From contig CAKAKS010000038.1 of NCBI GenBank assembly GCA_916700875.1, positions 13,449,944 through 13,513,943 of the forward strand: DNA of 64,000 nucleotides, written 5' to 3'. The notes beneath the pieces were generated by a model. That model did not search any database. It saw nothing but the letters and a program-made list of their open reading frames with translations, and was not told where the DNA came from. Shown one piece after another: positions 51,153 to 63,115 of the stretch; position 1 is the first letter of the stretch, and every line of letters starts with the position of its first letter. This stretch comes from Sebastes aleutianus (lineage: Eukaryota > Chordata > Actinopteri > Perciformes > Sebastidae). The translations under genes were made by a program, and so were the position numbers.

Positions 51153-51391
51153 TGTTCAACAGCCACGGTAAAGCAGGGACCAGGGAGAGTCCGAGGCCCA
51201 AGGCGGGAACTCACGGCAGGGACGCGCCCGCCCCGCCACTGCCACCTCCTCCACCTCCTCCTCCGCCCCTCCTGAGGGAGCGCAGCGAGCGGGCGGAGGC
51301 ACGGGAGCACGCGAGGGAGCAGCAGGCCCTGGCCAGCAGCAAAGGCAACGGGCTGCCGCCGAGGAGAGCTGCTGAGGAGCTACGCAAACAG
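51153..51391 (+). CDS. jarid2: jarid2 coding exon (sixth): proline-rich and Arg/Glu-rich segment
   Basis: The acceptor is ccgttccag and the donor AAACAG/gtactg, with phase 1 in and 0 out. It encodes 80 residues. VFNSHGKAG matches the start of the equivalent mammalian exon. Then come a basic stretch (RESPRPKAGTHGRD), a proline run (PPLPPPPPPPPPLL), an Arg/Glu/Ala-rich stretch likely to be helical (RERSERAEAREHAREQQ), and AEELRKQ, which fits mammalian DLRKQ before VSKVNG of the next exon. The poly-Pro and Arg/Glu tracts look like a fish expansion. No catalytic domain is present. The exon is strongly GC-rich compared with the flanking introns. Confidence 0.93.
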
Positions 51392-54010
51392 GTACTGTAT
51401 GGGGCAAGAGCGCCCAGTGCTGGAATTTCAAAGCCGTAACGTGCTAAATATCACATGGAACGGATGAAAGCATTTCTATAGCTTCCCCAAGAGACCTTGG
51501 AAAATGTGACAGTGGCATGCAGGGGGAAGTATTCTCCTATAGGGAGGTTGAATGGTTTGCATTAGCTGTGGTATAACTTGAGATACCATGGAATATTCTC
51601 TATTAATGGGCTCGAGGTGCAGCATGCTTGTTTGGCTATTATGCCCATTTGAAATCCTCTCCTCTCTTGACTCTTGTTTTCATTCACCCATCTGTCACAT
51701 CCTCTCTTTATCTTCCTCTCAGTGATTTATCCTAACTACTCCTGGGCCTTTCTTGTCTCCCTCCTCTACTTTCTATTTATTGCTGATTTCCTCCGTTGCC
51801 TTGCCGTCTCCATGCTCTTCCTCTCCTCTCCTCCTCTCCCTCTCCTCTCCTCTCCTCCATCCATTGTGTCTGGGAGAGTAATGATTGTGTTTTGGCCTGC
51901 TGTGACTGCAGCTATATTTAGTAGTGCTGGCGAGGGCCTGTGAAAGCCTGCCTCTCTCCGTGGCACTTAGCAGGTTTCAAGGAACCCCATAAAGTGAAAG
52001 AAGAGGAGGAGATGGTAGAACAAGGCCAGAGGTGGCTTTAGTCTGAAAACTGGCATTTGTTATGATCACATTAGCCAGTCAGAAGCAATTGTCTGCTGAG
52101 GCACCACATTTTCATTCTGTCTTTTTCTCTCTCACAATCTATCTGCTTCCTTTCCGTCTTATTTCTCATTTCCTCCGCTGCCTTTTCCTTCCCGTTGAAT
52201 GCCAGCCTTCTATCCACTGTTGTTGTTGTTGTTGTAATGTGCTCAGACTCCGGCATGTGCTTCAGGTTTTTTAAAGTGGCTGGAATTGTCCAGTAAAACC
52301 AACAATGAATCTCAATGAGAGCGACTGCCTGCCAAGACAAACTTCAGCCTCACTTACTCACCAGTCTTTGTTCCATCACTCTTCCTCTACGCTCTTTCTT
52401 TTTCAATTCACTGTTGGCACCCTGCGTGATTCTTTTGACTCCTCTCATGCTGCGATTTAAAAAAAAAAAATGTTTTTACCCCTGCACTCTCACTCCACCT
52501 TTCTCTCGTTATATCTCCGTCTCTCTTTCACTCATTTTCCCTTCATGCTCCACTCTCTCTGCTCCTGTGTCTAACAGACGGATCTTGCCCTTGACAACAT
52601 GGCTCCAATCATTTGGAAGGATTAGTGCTTCTTTTTTTTTCTTTTTTTTCTCTCCCTCTCGCTCTCTCTCTTCAATTAGCATGAACAGTACGTGTGTTAA
52701 CCATGTGTGTTCAAGACTCGCACACATTTATACACACGACCAACTGCGAAAATACAGGCTAAGCCATATAAAAGGTTAAGTGATTATGTAGCCGTAAAAC
52801 CAACCAGGGGTTGTGTGTGTAAAACCGAAGGGTAAAGGCATTATCATAATTCAATTCACCGCGATTCAGTTCTGCTTAATTTAATAGCGGCTTGTATCAA
52901 CAAAATACATGCGCCGTAACAGGACCTTTTCATAAAACAATATGATTCTATCCATTTTAATTAAATAACAAAAGCGGGGATGTCAGCAAAGCAGCTGCAC
53001 AGATCAGCGAGCGCAGGTGGGCCAAACCATTTAGTCGACTCGGCAGCATTTGAGAAGCACTCTGCACTTTCTTGTTTAGTTGTTTGTCTTCAGCCATCCT
53101 CAATTAACCTCCCTCATAATACTACAACATGTACAAATTACTATAGATAACAAACATAGCAATAAGAATTAAATAACGTGTTTCTCTCTGTCTTTTTGGA
53201 GCCTCTTTTGCCAGCTTACTGTATGCAGATCTCTCCCTGGTAGTTTATAAAAAAGGGCTTTTGCAATGTGTGTGTGTTATTAGTGCCAGGCTGTAGTGAC
53301 CTTTCTCTAGCTGCTTAAAAGTCAACCTGCCCAGGGCCGCATCGCATCGCTCCCTAATAAGACAGCAGAGGGGAAAGAAGGCTTAAGCCGGATTTATGCC
53401 TCGCCGTCGAGGTGTTCCGGCAGTCGCGCCGTAAATGACTCCGGCATAGGAATTGATTTACAGTTCAGCACAGGATTTAACCCGTTGATAGTCATCGCGC
53501 CACCGTAACGTTTGATGGATGTGTCGCACGCCGTCAAGCATTGTGTCATGCATTCATTATATGCCCAAAGTTATGGTGTTTACATTATTTCCTGGTGATG
53601 GAGTCATGGTGAGGAGGAGGTTTGCGCTGGGAATGTTTTTTTACTACTGGAGAAAACACAAAATAGTCCTGATGTGCACAACCTCTCCTGCATCTCCCTT
53701 TCTTTGTCAGTCAGCAGTGCTTTGCAAGGGTTAAACTTCCTCCTGTCTTTTTCTATCGTCTGGCTGGCCTTCTCTCTCTCTCGCTGTCTGTCTCTCTCCT
53801 TCTCTCTCTCTCCCTCCTCTTCTTCTTCTCAGGGCCGGCTCCTGCAGATGTTGCCTGTTAAAAATCTTCCTGCCAGGCCTCAGCTGGGCTATAGCAACAC
53901 ATGATGTCATCTAGACCCTCCTCCCTCTCCCTCCCCTTCCCCTCCTCTTCCTCCGCTCACATGCGACCGAAATCCACTCCAGAACAGTCTCCGTCTGCCT
54001 GCCTGCCTGC

Positions 54011-54016
54011 GTGTGT

Positions 54017-54058
<42 letters not shown>
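54011..54058 (+). repeat. (GT)n microsatellite with one AT interruption
   Basis: About 23 units, one substitution near 54021. Confidence 0.94.
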
Positions 54059-54061
<3 letters not shown>

Positions 54062-54800
54062 TTTTCTCCCTTTGGCTTCATTGTCTTTCTTGTTCTGTTC
54101 ATCGTCCTTCTCATTTCTGTTTGAATTCTCTCTGCCAGACGAGTGAACTTCCAACATCCTTTTACGTATCTCTTTCTTTCTTTCTTTATTTTCCTTTCCC
54201 TTAGCAAAGTATCTAAACTAGCTCCTGCCTCTTTTACTCCGCCTCGTGTGTTTTCTCCTCTCATCATCACTCTGTTGCCATCCGCCTTTGCCACCAGACC
54301 GAATAATTAAAGAGAGAAAAAGTGATGGAGACTTGCCGAGCTCTCCATGAAGAGAGCCGGTCCGCTGAGCCCTCCTGTGGCAGGAGGCGGTCATGACAGT
54401 GTGTCTCTCAGATTCAGTGCTTTGTCAGCAAACTGTGGCTGTTACAAATATAGTAGCTACAGTGTCTGGACAGCTGCTGCTTTAGCAGGTAGTTACTATT
54501 TCAGCATCAGTGTAACACTAAATAAACTGTCACACTGAACTTGATTTGGCTGAAGGAAACAATTCAAAATACTTCAGTTTGAACTTTGTGAGATTATGTT
54601 TCAGATCTGTTATTAATTCTTAAATAACAAGCAAAATCCCAATGACGGACGCTTTTTTGACATGAAATATGAATCCTGTAAAAACAGTAGTGCTCTTTAG
54701 GCGGCGCTTGCCCTGCAGCCTTGAATCCTCTCTCATCCCTTTCCTCCCCTAACTCCTTCTCTCCTTGTCACCCTGTGTTTTTCCATTGTGAGGAGGAGCG

Positions 54801-54806
54801 TGTTTG

Positions 54807-54854
<48 letters not shown>

Positions 54855-54967
54855 GGAGGGGAATGATTGACGGAGGCAGGGTTAGGTTTCAGTCCCCCCT
54901 TATCTTTTAATGGCCTGGTCTTTGTGTCGGCCCCCCGCCACCTGAGACGAACACAATACAATACATG

Positions 54968-55031
<64 letters not shown>
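54801..55031. repeat. GT tract facing a 60-bp CA tract (inverted microsatellite pair)
   Basis: GT-rich 54801-54853 and perfect (CA)30 at 54972-55031 are complementary and about 118 bp apart. Confidence 0.92.
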
Positions 55032-55035
<4 letters not shown>

Positions 55036-55397
55036 TGTGACACGAGAGCCCTTCAAAGGCAAACCTGTCAATGGGCCGGCTGTCACCTCCCTCCTGTGGC
55101 GCCCCGACCGTGATTGATAACTCCATCTCTCCCATCCCTCCTCCTTTTCTTTCTTCCGTGGTTCACTTCCAGCTGGTCTGGACGGAAAGACACGCAGATA
55201 GCGTAGATGGATGGCAGCGAAATGTGATCGTAAATTTTCTAACGACAATCGGGGCTCCATGATGGCTGATGTACGAGTGTGTCTGCCCCTACTTTGCATG
55301 CATCGTTAAGATATTTAAGAGAATAAAAACTATAAAGAAAAGTATATTTTGTCTGAAAATAAAATGTAATACAATAGGACGAGGTCGCCCTTTTATG

Positions 55398-56016
55398 TTA
55401 ACCTACTTTATTCTCTAGGAGGCTAAATAGCGCTCCAAAGTTGGGCTAAATTTTGGAGCGGAAACACTGGCATGGCCATTTTCAAAGGGGTCCCTTGACC
55501 TCTGACCTCAAGATATGTGAATGAAAATGGGTTCTAAAAATGCAATTCTTGCAGAAATCTTAAAATGTCAAAAGTTTTTTAAACCAAATCCCAGCATGGC
55601 TTTTTCTATGGTGTTCCTCAAGGTGACTTAATGTGGTATTTTGGAGGGATTATTGTCATTGTTATTGATTGGTAAAAAATGGTTAAATTTAACACCAAAT
55701 CTGTGTAACAAATGTTATCAACCCAAAAATTGCTGCAAGAACTTATGAGACATACACTAAGTGAGCATGGGAATGACCATCATATACTTCTATCATAATA
55801 TTCTAAACCCTTATACACTTTTACAATTTATTTTAGACAATTAATACATCAATTAAATCATGTTTATTTCTGCTGCAGCTCAAATTAATCTTCAGGTTCT
55901 CAGCTTTCAGATGATGTACACCACTTCTATGTGACATCTACTGTTGACCTGCTATCTCCCCCTAAAGACCACTTGTATCCCCCTAAAAAAGACAGTTGTG
56001 GGTCTCAGAGGGTTAA
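55398..56016 (-). mobile_element. repeat-derived block carrying the shared core on the minus strand
   Basis: 55417-55540 is the reverse complement of the core found in four other elements (GACCTCTGACCTCAAGATAT). Downstream to a terminal GGGTCTCAGAGGGTTAA the sequence is different. TTAA is present at both suggested limits (55398, 56013), but the termini are weakly symmetric, so the boundaries are tentative. Confidence 0.55.
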
Positions 56017-56234
56017 TATAGCTACAGAAACATCATCTCCAGCTCAACCCATTCAGATATCGGCAGCCAAATAGTGATCTTTAAATTTACAAGACATCTT
56101 AACTCTGTAGTCATCTCTCTCTCTCTCTCTGTCTACCACACACACAGACCAGAGAAGGGAGAGAAGGAAAAGGGAATGAGAAGCTCCTGGCAGCACTGAA
56201 AGTGGGCCATGAAAACACAGAGGCGAGGAGGACA

Positions 56235-56262
56235 GACAGAGAGAGAGAGAGAGAGAGAGAGA
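56235..56262 (+). repeat. (GA)n microsatellite
   Basis: About 14 GA units. Confidence 0.93.
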
Positions 56263-57310
56263 TATTCTTAGACTTGCATTCAGGAGAAATATAAGTGGAA
56301 GAAAGGAGATGCGGGGATGAAGTGAAAGAAATGGCTAGACGGAGTCCTATACACAATTTAATTTTACACAATGTGTTTCTTACATGTTCTGATCCAGCTG
56401 TAAAGCGTTTTGCACTGAGGGAGAGGATGACCATGTTTCTTCCCACAGCTGTAGCCAGTGGGCCAGCCGTGGAACCAGACACCACTGTACCAAACCTCTG
56501 ATCTACAGCTGGGTGCCTCAAAGACACATTCATGTGCACACACACAGTCCCTCTCTCTATCTCTTTCTCACATACACACACTCACGCAGGAGCTTTATTC
56601 ATAGCACAGAAATTGAATTATAGCGTTTAAGGAAACCCATAGCAAATAAAAGGCTGTTTTCATGCACCCGGATGGGATTTGATTTAATGACCCCCACCTC
56701 CTACCTCATACTGTCCAGCCATCTGCTAGCAGAAACCATGAAGCCATCCCCGCTCTCCCTCTTGTGTCATCTCTTTTTTTTCCCTACCAGTTCTAAAGTG
56801 TTGTTTATCTCGGGATGTAGTGGTTATGGTTTTGGTTTGCGCATATCCTTTTTGTAAATCTCTGCCTTTGTGTTGACAGCAGTTTGAGCTGCAGTTTACA
56901 GAAGTCTACTGCGTTTAAAGTATAGTAATCAAGGCAGTCGATCGGTTCCAATGAATGGCGTAGGTTTCCACAAATATGTTTGGCTTCTTCATTGTGGAGT
57001 GTGGGCGCACTCACGCCCCTGCACGTGTCCTGTCGTGCTTTCTGATTATAGAATAGTGTGTGGGTACATTTTGGGAAATGTGTTGCTATCTTTAAATCCA
57101 AAGTATTTTTAACTTTCATATGTTTTGTGTTCAACATTCAGAGATCTGATCAAACAGGATTCTTTCAGAGGTTAAAGCTAACCAACCCCTCTCCATTCCA
57201 GCTGTTTTCTAATATATTTTCCAATTACTTCATGTTCATGATTGATCCAAAGCATTGTGATTCTTTATCCTATTCATCTAATGTGCACTATCTCTCTCTG
57301 TTGATCCCAG

Positions 57311-58751
57311 GTCTCTAAAGTGAACGGGCTGACGCGGGCAGGCTCGGCACAAACTGTCGGTGGTGCCAAAAAGAGCCGCGATTTCCGACTGCCGTCCAAA
57401 ACTGTGAAGAAGTACACAGCCACCGTGTCCAAGGGCCACGTCACCTACACCAAAGCCAAACAGAAAGAACTGGGCAAGAAAACCAAACTCAGCAGCAGCA
57501 ACAAACACAACAGCGCCGCCTCGGCACCATCGTCAGCGAACAATCACAATCAGCACAGCCAGCCAGCAGCCAGCAATGGGCTGGCCAACTCAGGAAAAGC
57601 AGCGGCTCCAGCCCACCACAGCAATGCAAAAACCCGCAAACAGGTGCTACTATCCAATGGGCTGCACAACGTGGCTGCCGGCGCCCGCCTCAACGGCAGG
57701 CTAAACGGGCAGCGGCACAACACCCCGGCCAAGGAGGACGGGCAGAGACAGTGCCAGCAGGTAGAGTGCCCGGGTCGAGAGGGACTGCGCAACTCCAAGC
57801 GGCGTCTGGAGGTGGTCCTCAATTCTGTGGGGACGGGGGTTGTTGAGCAGAAAGCCAAAACCACTGGCACCGACGCAAAGAAGGCCAAGCTTCAACCCGC
57901 GCCTCTGGAGACACGCAGCAAGAAGGCGGCCAATCAAGAGAAAGCTGCCACCCCTACCACTCCAGTTTCTAATGGACATGAATCAGACACATCCCCTTCT
58001 CCTAAACAAACTCCACCTGTCACCCCACGTCCACCCTCTACTCCCCCTCCTCAACAAACCCCGTCTCCTTCTACACCAGCAGCCAACGCGGAGCCGGTGA
58101 ACCAGCGACCCAAGCGGGCATCGGCCGGCAAGCTGATGTTGATTCGACAAGCACAGCAGCAGCAGAGCAGGTCTCATGGTCGGAGCTCCTCCTCTTCCTC
58201 CCCCTCGTCAGGCCAGAATCACCCACAGAACCCCAGTCGTGCCAGCACTACCTCAGACCCCCAACAAACCTCTGTGTCCTCCTCCACCACCTCCTCCTCC
58301 CCGCTTACATCCAGCAACAGCCCCGGACAGCTCAAACCAGCAGCCTTTCGGCCCGCTGACCGCGACAAGGAGTGGGAGCGTGAGAAAGAGATGGCGCGCC
58401 AGAAGCGTTGCGATCAGGAGAAGGAGTGGGAGCGCCAGCGGAGCAGGCAAGAAGGCTGGACAGCGCTGGGCGAAGCCCCTGTCTTCCGGCCAGCGCCGCG
58501 GGAGTTCCAGGACCCCCTGGTGTACTTGGATGCAGTGAGGGAACAGGCTGAGGTGGCTGGCATGTGCCGCGTGGCCCCGCCACCAGACTGGCGGCCAGAG
58601 TGCAAGCTGAGCGAGGAGATGCGTTTTGTTACACAGGTGCAGAGGGTCCACATGCTGGGCCGGCGCTGGGGCCCTAACGTGCAGCGGCTAGCCTGCATTC
58701 GCAAGCACCTCAAATCTCAGGGCATTACCATGGATGAGCCACCTGTCATTG
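57311..58751 (+). CDS. jarid2: jarid2 large coding exon (seventh): RNA/nucleosome-binding region, JmjN, start of ARID
   Basis: The acceptor is gatcccag and the donor CATTG/gtaagc, with phase 0 in and 1 out, giving 480 residues. In order: VSKVNGLTRAG; the basic YTATVSKGHVTYTKAK block (about 32-50 of the exon), which falls in the RNA-binding region of mammalian JARID2; an Asn/Ser/Ala/His linker; NAKTRKQVL; GLRNSKRRLE (about 155-165), in the PRC2-stimulating, nucleosome-binding region; a Pro/Ser/Thr/Gln-rich region; NQRPKRASAGK; a charged insert with a near-duplicated DKEWERE/EKEWERQ; the JmjN domain (about 58470-58600, APVFRPAPREFQDPL to PPPDWRPEC); and the first part of ARID (from MRFVTQVQ). 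The Pro/Ser/Thr region and charged insert exceed the mammalian length. The GTG at 57320 is Val, not an initiator. Confidence 0.97.
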
Positions 58752-60019
58752 GTAAGCGAGCCAAACACACGTATGTTTATGTGAATGAACACAAGGCAAT
58801 TTAGTCTACAAAACTCCTTCCTGAATTGATTGAATTAACTAAGCAATAAGCCACAGGTTTCTTCCTGCAGGCTGCCACTGAGGACCACAGATATCGATTT
58901 TATGAGAGTGAATTAAACCCCGACACCCCGTCCCAAACTGAGGCCTCCTCTTAGCCCTGTCTACACTTGTTTCTCTTTCACAGCTTTTGTTGAATGTAAA
59001 GATGAGATAAACTAGATACACTATATTAAAATAAAAATGATTGATTAGAAAAACTGCCTTTTACCTTCTCAGTATTCTGAGTTTTTAAACTGTTTTGTCA
59101 CTCCTGCTGGGCTCTATATAAAGCCAGCGAGCAGGCGTCACCAATGTTGCTGTTTCCATCGGTTCCAGCGGTGCTCTGAAAGCTTCAGTGGCATCCCGCC
59201 CTATTTTATCTTCCTGTTTATAGATGATAATAATAATGTGGAACAACTTGGCGAGGGGCCTGACATGCCACAATACAGTATTTCCCTCAGTCTGTCCGGT
59301 CACCTTCCATTTCACACAATGACATCAGCGTTTTATGAGCCTTTAAACGGCCTTTAACAGCCCCTGTTTAGACAGAAAATGTACATGTGAGTTGTCTGTA
59401 CTCCACGTATACGTGGTTGAATATGATTAGTGTTTCACTGGCTCGTGCTGCGTGTGTGCTGTGCAGTGCTGTGTTTGTTGCTTTTATATACAGCTGTATT
59501 CAGATTAACCCAGTGTGAGTGCAGTTGGTATGCGGCTGTTAGCCAGAGAGACCTGGCAGCCAGCGAGCCACAGTGGAGAGGCGTCAGCCAGCCAGGATAC
59601 CCTGGTTCCAAACGACTTCCTTTACTGCGCCCAGCAGATCAATTCTACATTAACGGAATTTGTGTCTCTGTTTGGCACAATGACGGTTCAGATCATTTTG
59701 AAAGGTGATAGCTCAATTGGCCGTTTCAAATAAAATGAACTGGGCTGGACGAAAAGGCATGTTTAGCCAAACAGAGCAGATGCTCCAAGATGGCAGTCTT
59801 CTTGATTAGATTTCTGTGTTTTTGAAAATGAAGTGAACGGGAAAACTTCTTTTTGTACACATAGCATTGTTGGGTGACAATTGTTTCGCCGTTGATTGAT
59901 TTTAACATTACCACGAGACACATGGAGTCCTATTGGAACTGTCACAGTGTCTAACCTCACTGAGCTCACTCCTCATTTTCCCCTGAATTAATCTTCTCTT
60001 GTCTTTCTGCTCCTCGCAG
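58752..60019 (+). other. jarid2: jarid2 intron between seventh and eighth coding exons (splits the ARID domain)
   Basis: Shortest complete intron (1268 bp), GT-AG, phase 1, interrupting the ARID domain codons between ...VIG and GCEVD. The exon 7 frame stays open for a further 17 codons past the donor (stop at 58802), but those residues do not match the family. No repeats or structured elements were recognised. Confidence 0.88.
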
Positions 60020-60576
60020 GTGGCTGTGAAGTGGACCTGTCACGTTTTTTCCAGCTCATCAATGACATGGGCGGCATGCAGCAGGTGATGGACCTGAAGA
60101 AGTGGACCAAGCTAGCCGACCTCCTGCGCATCCCTAAGTCGGCGCAGGACCGGCTGGCCAAGCTGCAGGAAGCGTACCTCCAGTACATCCTCTCCTATGA
60201 CTCGCTCAGCGCCGAGGAGCGCTTGCTACTGCAGGCCGAGGTGCTGCAGGAGAAAAAGAACCTGGAGTCGCGCCGGGGCCCTCTGGAGGGTCTCTCGGAC
60301 TCCTCGGCACCTAGTGCACTGGTGCTGCCGCGCTATGAGCCCAAGAATGGGCTGGCGGGCGGGATAGTGGGCGGGGCGACAGGGAACCACCGCACCAATG
60401 GAGTGTATCACCGTCTGAAGGAGCTGGAGGCTCAGGTCAAAGCGGGCCGGCGCCGGCTCTTCGCTCAGGAAAAACAAGGCAAAGAGGACAGGCAGCATGG
60501 AGAGGAGCAGCAGCAGCAGCAGCAGGAGGAGGAGGACAGGGGCGTTCTCAGTGACCAGCACAAATGTATTAACAAG
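60020..60576 (+). CDS. jarid2: jarid2 coding exon (eighth): ARID domain C-terminal part and linker to JmjC
   Basis: The acceptor is cctcgcag and the donor AACAAG/gtgagg, with phase 1 in and 0 out, giving 186 residues. GGCEVDLSRFFQLINDMGG through DLKKWTKLADLLRIPKSA to LQEAYLQYILSYD is the C-terminal two thirds of the ARID DNA-binding domain, completing the part started in the previous exon. Next come a charged helical segment (AEERLLLQAEVLQEKKNLE), GPLEG, the PRYEPKNGL motif, and GRRRLFAQEK, all conserved in mammals. A short Gln run inside an acidic stretch (EEQQQQQQEEE, encoded by CAG repeats at about 60505-60525) precedes RGVLSDQHKCINK. The exon is GC-rich and CpG-rich. Confidence 0.97.
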
Positions 60577-63115
60577 GTGAGGATGCTGTTTAGGTCACAT
60601 ATTTGAACCAGACAGACAAGAGGCACGTGAGTGTATCTTTTCTTTCTAAAAGAGGTTTTATGATCTTAAGTCATTAAGTGCTGTTAACAAATGTTATTGA
60701 CTACTGTTCCGAGGTCAGTTCATTATAGCATTTGCTGTGAAATTTACAGTTAGCTGTCTTTGCATCAGCAGTAGACATAGAAACATCTCTGGATGCTGCC
60801 TCCTCATCATGGTTGCCCTTGTTTTCGTATTACTCAGACACTTTTAAGTCACAGGATGTTATATGTATATCATAGTTTGTCTGGCGTCCATTATCAGGTT
60901 TGTTTTAGTCCTTCAACCTAACAAGCTGATAATGACATGCCTTAACTAAAATCACAAACGATATGCACATTGTCTTGTTAAATCCCAGACCTTTTGTAGC
61001 TTGTTGTCAGCCCCTAAGCCGTCTTCAAGGGCCTCATTATTGCTCAGCCAGATGTCTGCCATCTCACTACTATCTGAATCAAGACTAATGTCACACACGA
61101 GGTGCAAACGGCCTACACCTTTCGTAATATCACATCTAAAATTTGAACGTTTACATATCCCTGTGCCGGTTCTTAAGTGACAAAATCTGCACCCCATCTT
61201 CAGAAGGAGCTAAGCTGTGCTATAAATTGCGACAACCCACTGTATGAAAGGATTTCTCTTAGGGAGAATGTTACTGTGGTGTTAACTGCAGAGACGTTAA
61301 TGCCTATTGACATTCATATTCAGTGTTGGTAACATTATCGTGCTGTTAGCTGTCATAGTTTGTGGTTTATGAAAGCAAACATTAGAGGTTTTACACACCT
61401 GTTTACATGCAGCGAATACGTGTAAATGTGTCATAGCTGCATTGTAAAGACCTGGTTTTTGGTGTGAGAGCGAGGGGCAGTACCTTGCACGTCTCGTGGT
61501 TTTTGCTGAGTATTTCTGTGCAGCTGTGTGTGTGGTAAGGTGGTCAGTAGTCTTGCTTGTGTGTATGTGTGTGTGTGTGTGTGTGTATGCACTCACACAT
61601 TAGATGTATTCCCACCTCCCCAGCCTGCTGGCAGCTGTGTTGATTCTGGCTGGCTGAAATGTAGGTCAGAGAGAAGGCAGCCCTCAAACCAGCCCCTTCC
61701 CCTCACCCCTGTCCCGCCCCCTTCAAACCCCGCCTCCTCCAGCTCCTTTAATCCAGCCCTCTCCCCCCCACCCCCTCCCCCCATGCCTTCTCTCCTTCAG
61801 CCCATGCCCTTGCTCTGAGCCATTTCCCCAGATCTCCAGTCATCTCACCGGCCCTCTCTTTCTCCATCATGCCCAGTGCTCTTGCCAATCCCTCTGCCAA
61901 GCCCCCTATACCCCCAACATTTAGTGCAAAAATGCTGGCAGTTCTTTGTGTACGTGTTGAAATCCACATGTGCAAACTCACAAAAAACTGAAATTCACAA
62001 TATTTATTTGCAAAGAGCTTGTTTGCACATTTCTTTTTGTCACGCCACAGCATCTTGACGAAGCAGTAACTCACACTGCACAATACTCCACCCATCTCAA
62101 ACGTGGATCCCATTTGATTTCTCCCCCCCACCTCCACCCTCCCAGTTCCTTTGGTAACTAAATCCCTCTATATGACCTCCCTCTGAAAGTACAGTCCATA
62201 GACCTCTGAATTATAGAAGCACTATTCAACGTAGTGACATGTGAATGGCTGTCACCGTTCTGACGGGACAGGCTTGTCTAAATATGACCCATCACTTTTC
62301 TCCACGGCTGAGATTTGTATGCATTTTTCATCACGAGTGGCCCCCCCAAGAGGAGGTTGTATTTCACTTTTTCTATCACGAGAACAAAGTGCATGTCAAG
62401 GGTATAATTAACTCTAATTACACCAGGAAAGGGCTTGGATAAGTGCTGCTACTGACTCACCTAAAGAAAGTCGTGCTCACTAAGTCACGACTACACTGTA
62501 TTATTCAACGACATTACTTTACAACCCTGTAGCTGTTGTAATAATATATATTGTAGTAAGGTCAGCTTCAAAACATCTGGATACCTAAGCAGGAAAAAAA
62601 AGAAAGAAAAGAGAGACAAATCGTCACTGTGAGGATAAGGAATCCGCAAGGTCATCTTTCAGCGGGGTCCATACGTCTCCAGGCCCCGAGCAGGCAGATT
62701 TATGGTAACCTTCAAAGAGTGTCCATGGGAGGGAAGGGTCAAGTCCAGGGGAAATGTATCTGTGGCTTGTAAGGGAGGCAGAGAGGTGGAGCTGTATAGT
62801 GACACGTACATACACATGTGCAGTTGATGCATTTATCTGTGCATGTACAATCTTTTCACCATAATGCTTTCCCTCTGACTTAAACATGTGGTGGGAAATA
62901 GGAGAACTCGCAGTTCATTGATGTCCAGCAATATTTTCTCTGCTCATGTTTTATTCACGCTGCACTCTCGGTTCACATTCCCTATAGCTGTTATAGCATG
63001 ACAGAAGACCATAAATATGTGGACTGAAGTCTGGAGATGTTTTTTTTCTTGTTCCCCCTCAGACTCCTGCACCATGCTGTGACTCATCATAATGTTTAAT
63101 GCCTCTTTGTTGCAG
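60577..63115 (+). other. jarid2: jarid2 intron between eighth and ninth coding exons
   Basis: GT-AG intron of 2.5 kb, phase 0. It contains a GT tract (61557-61588) and a C-rich stretch (about 61675-61800). Otherwise no repeat or coding signal was recognised. Confidence 0.85.
61557..61588 (+). repeat. (GT)n microsatellite
   Basis: About 15 GT units with one AT interruption. Confidence 0.92.

Larger units (their letters stand above)
51392..57310 (+). other. jarid2: jarid2 intron between sixth and seventh coding exons
   Basis: GT-AG intron of 5.9 kb. Pyrimidine-rich stretches lie at about 51.65-51.87 and 53.75-54.25 kb. A GT tract (54801-54853) faces a CA tract (54972-55031). A repeat-derived block at about 55.4-56.0 kb carries the shared core module on the minus strand and ends at a TTAA. 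A GA tract lies at 56235-56262. 52.8-53.7 kb and 56.6-57.3 kb show nothing recognisable, except that about 53385-53540 resembles a decayed interspersed repeat. Confidence 0.85.

Noticed and set aside
53385..53540. Possible transposon fragment (AAGCCGGATTTATGCCTCG)
   Set aside because: It resembles the end of a fish repeat I recall, but only one end is present and no second copy lies in the window. Mentioned only in the intron entry.
57550..58713. Minus-strand open frames opposite the large exon
   Set aside because: They are shadows of the GC-rich jarid2 exon. The + strand frame matches JARID2 through its length.
57320..58804. A stand-alone 494-codon gene starting with GTG
   Set aside because: It is the large jarid2 exon. 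The reading frame is entered from a splice acceptor at 57311 and left at 58751.
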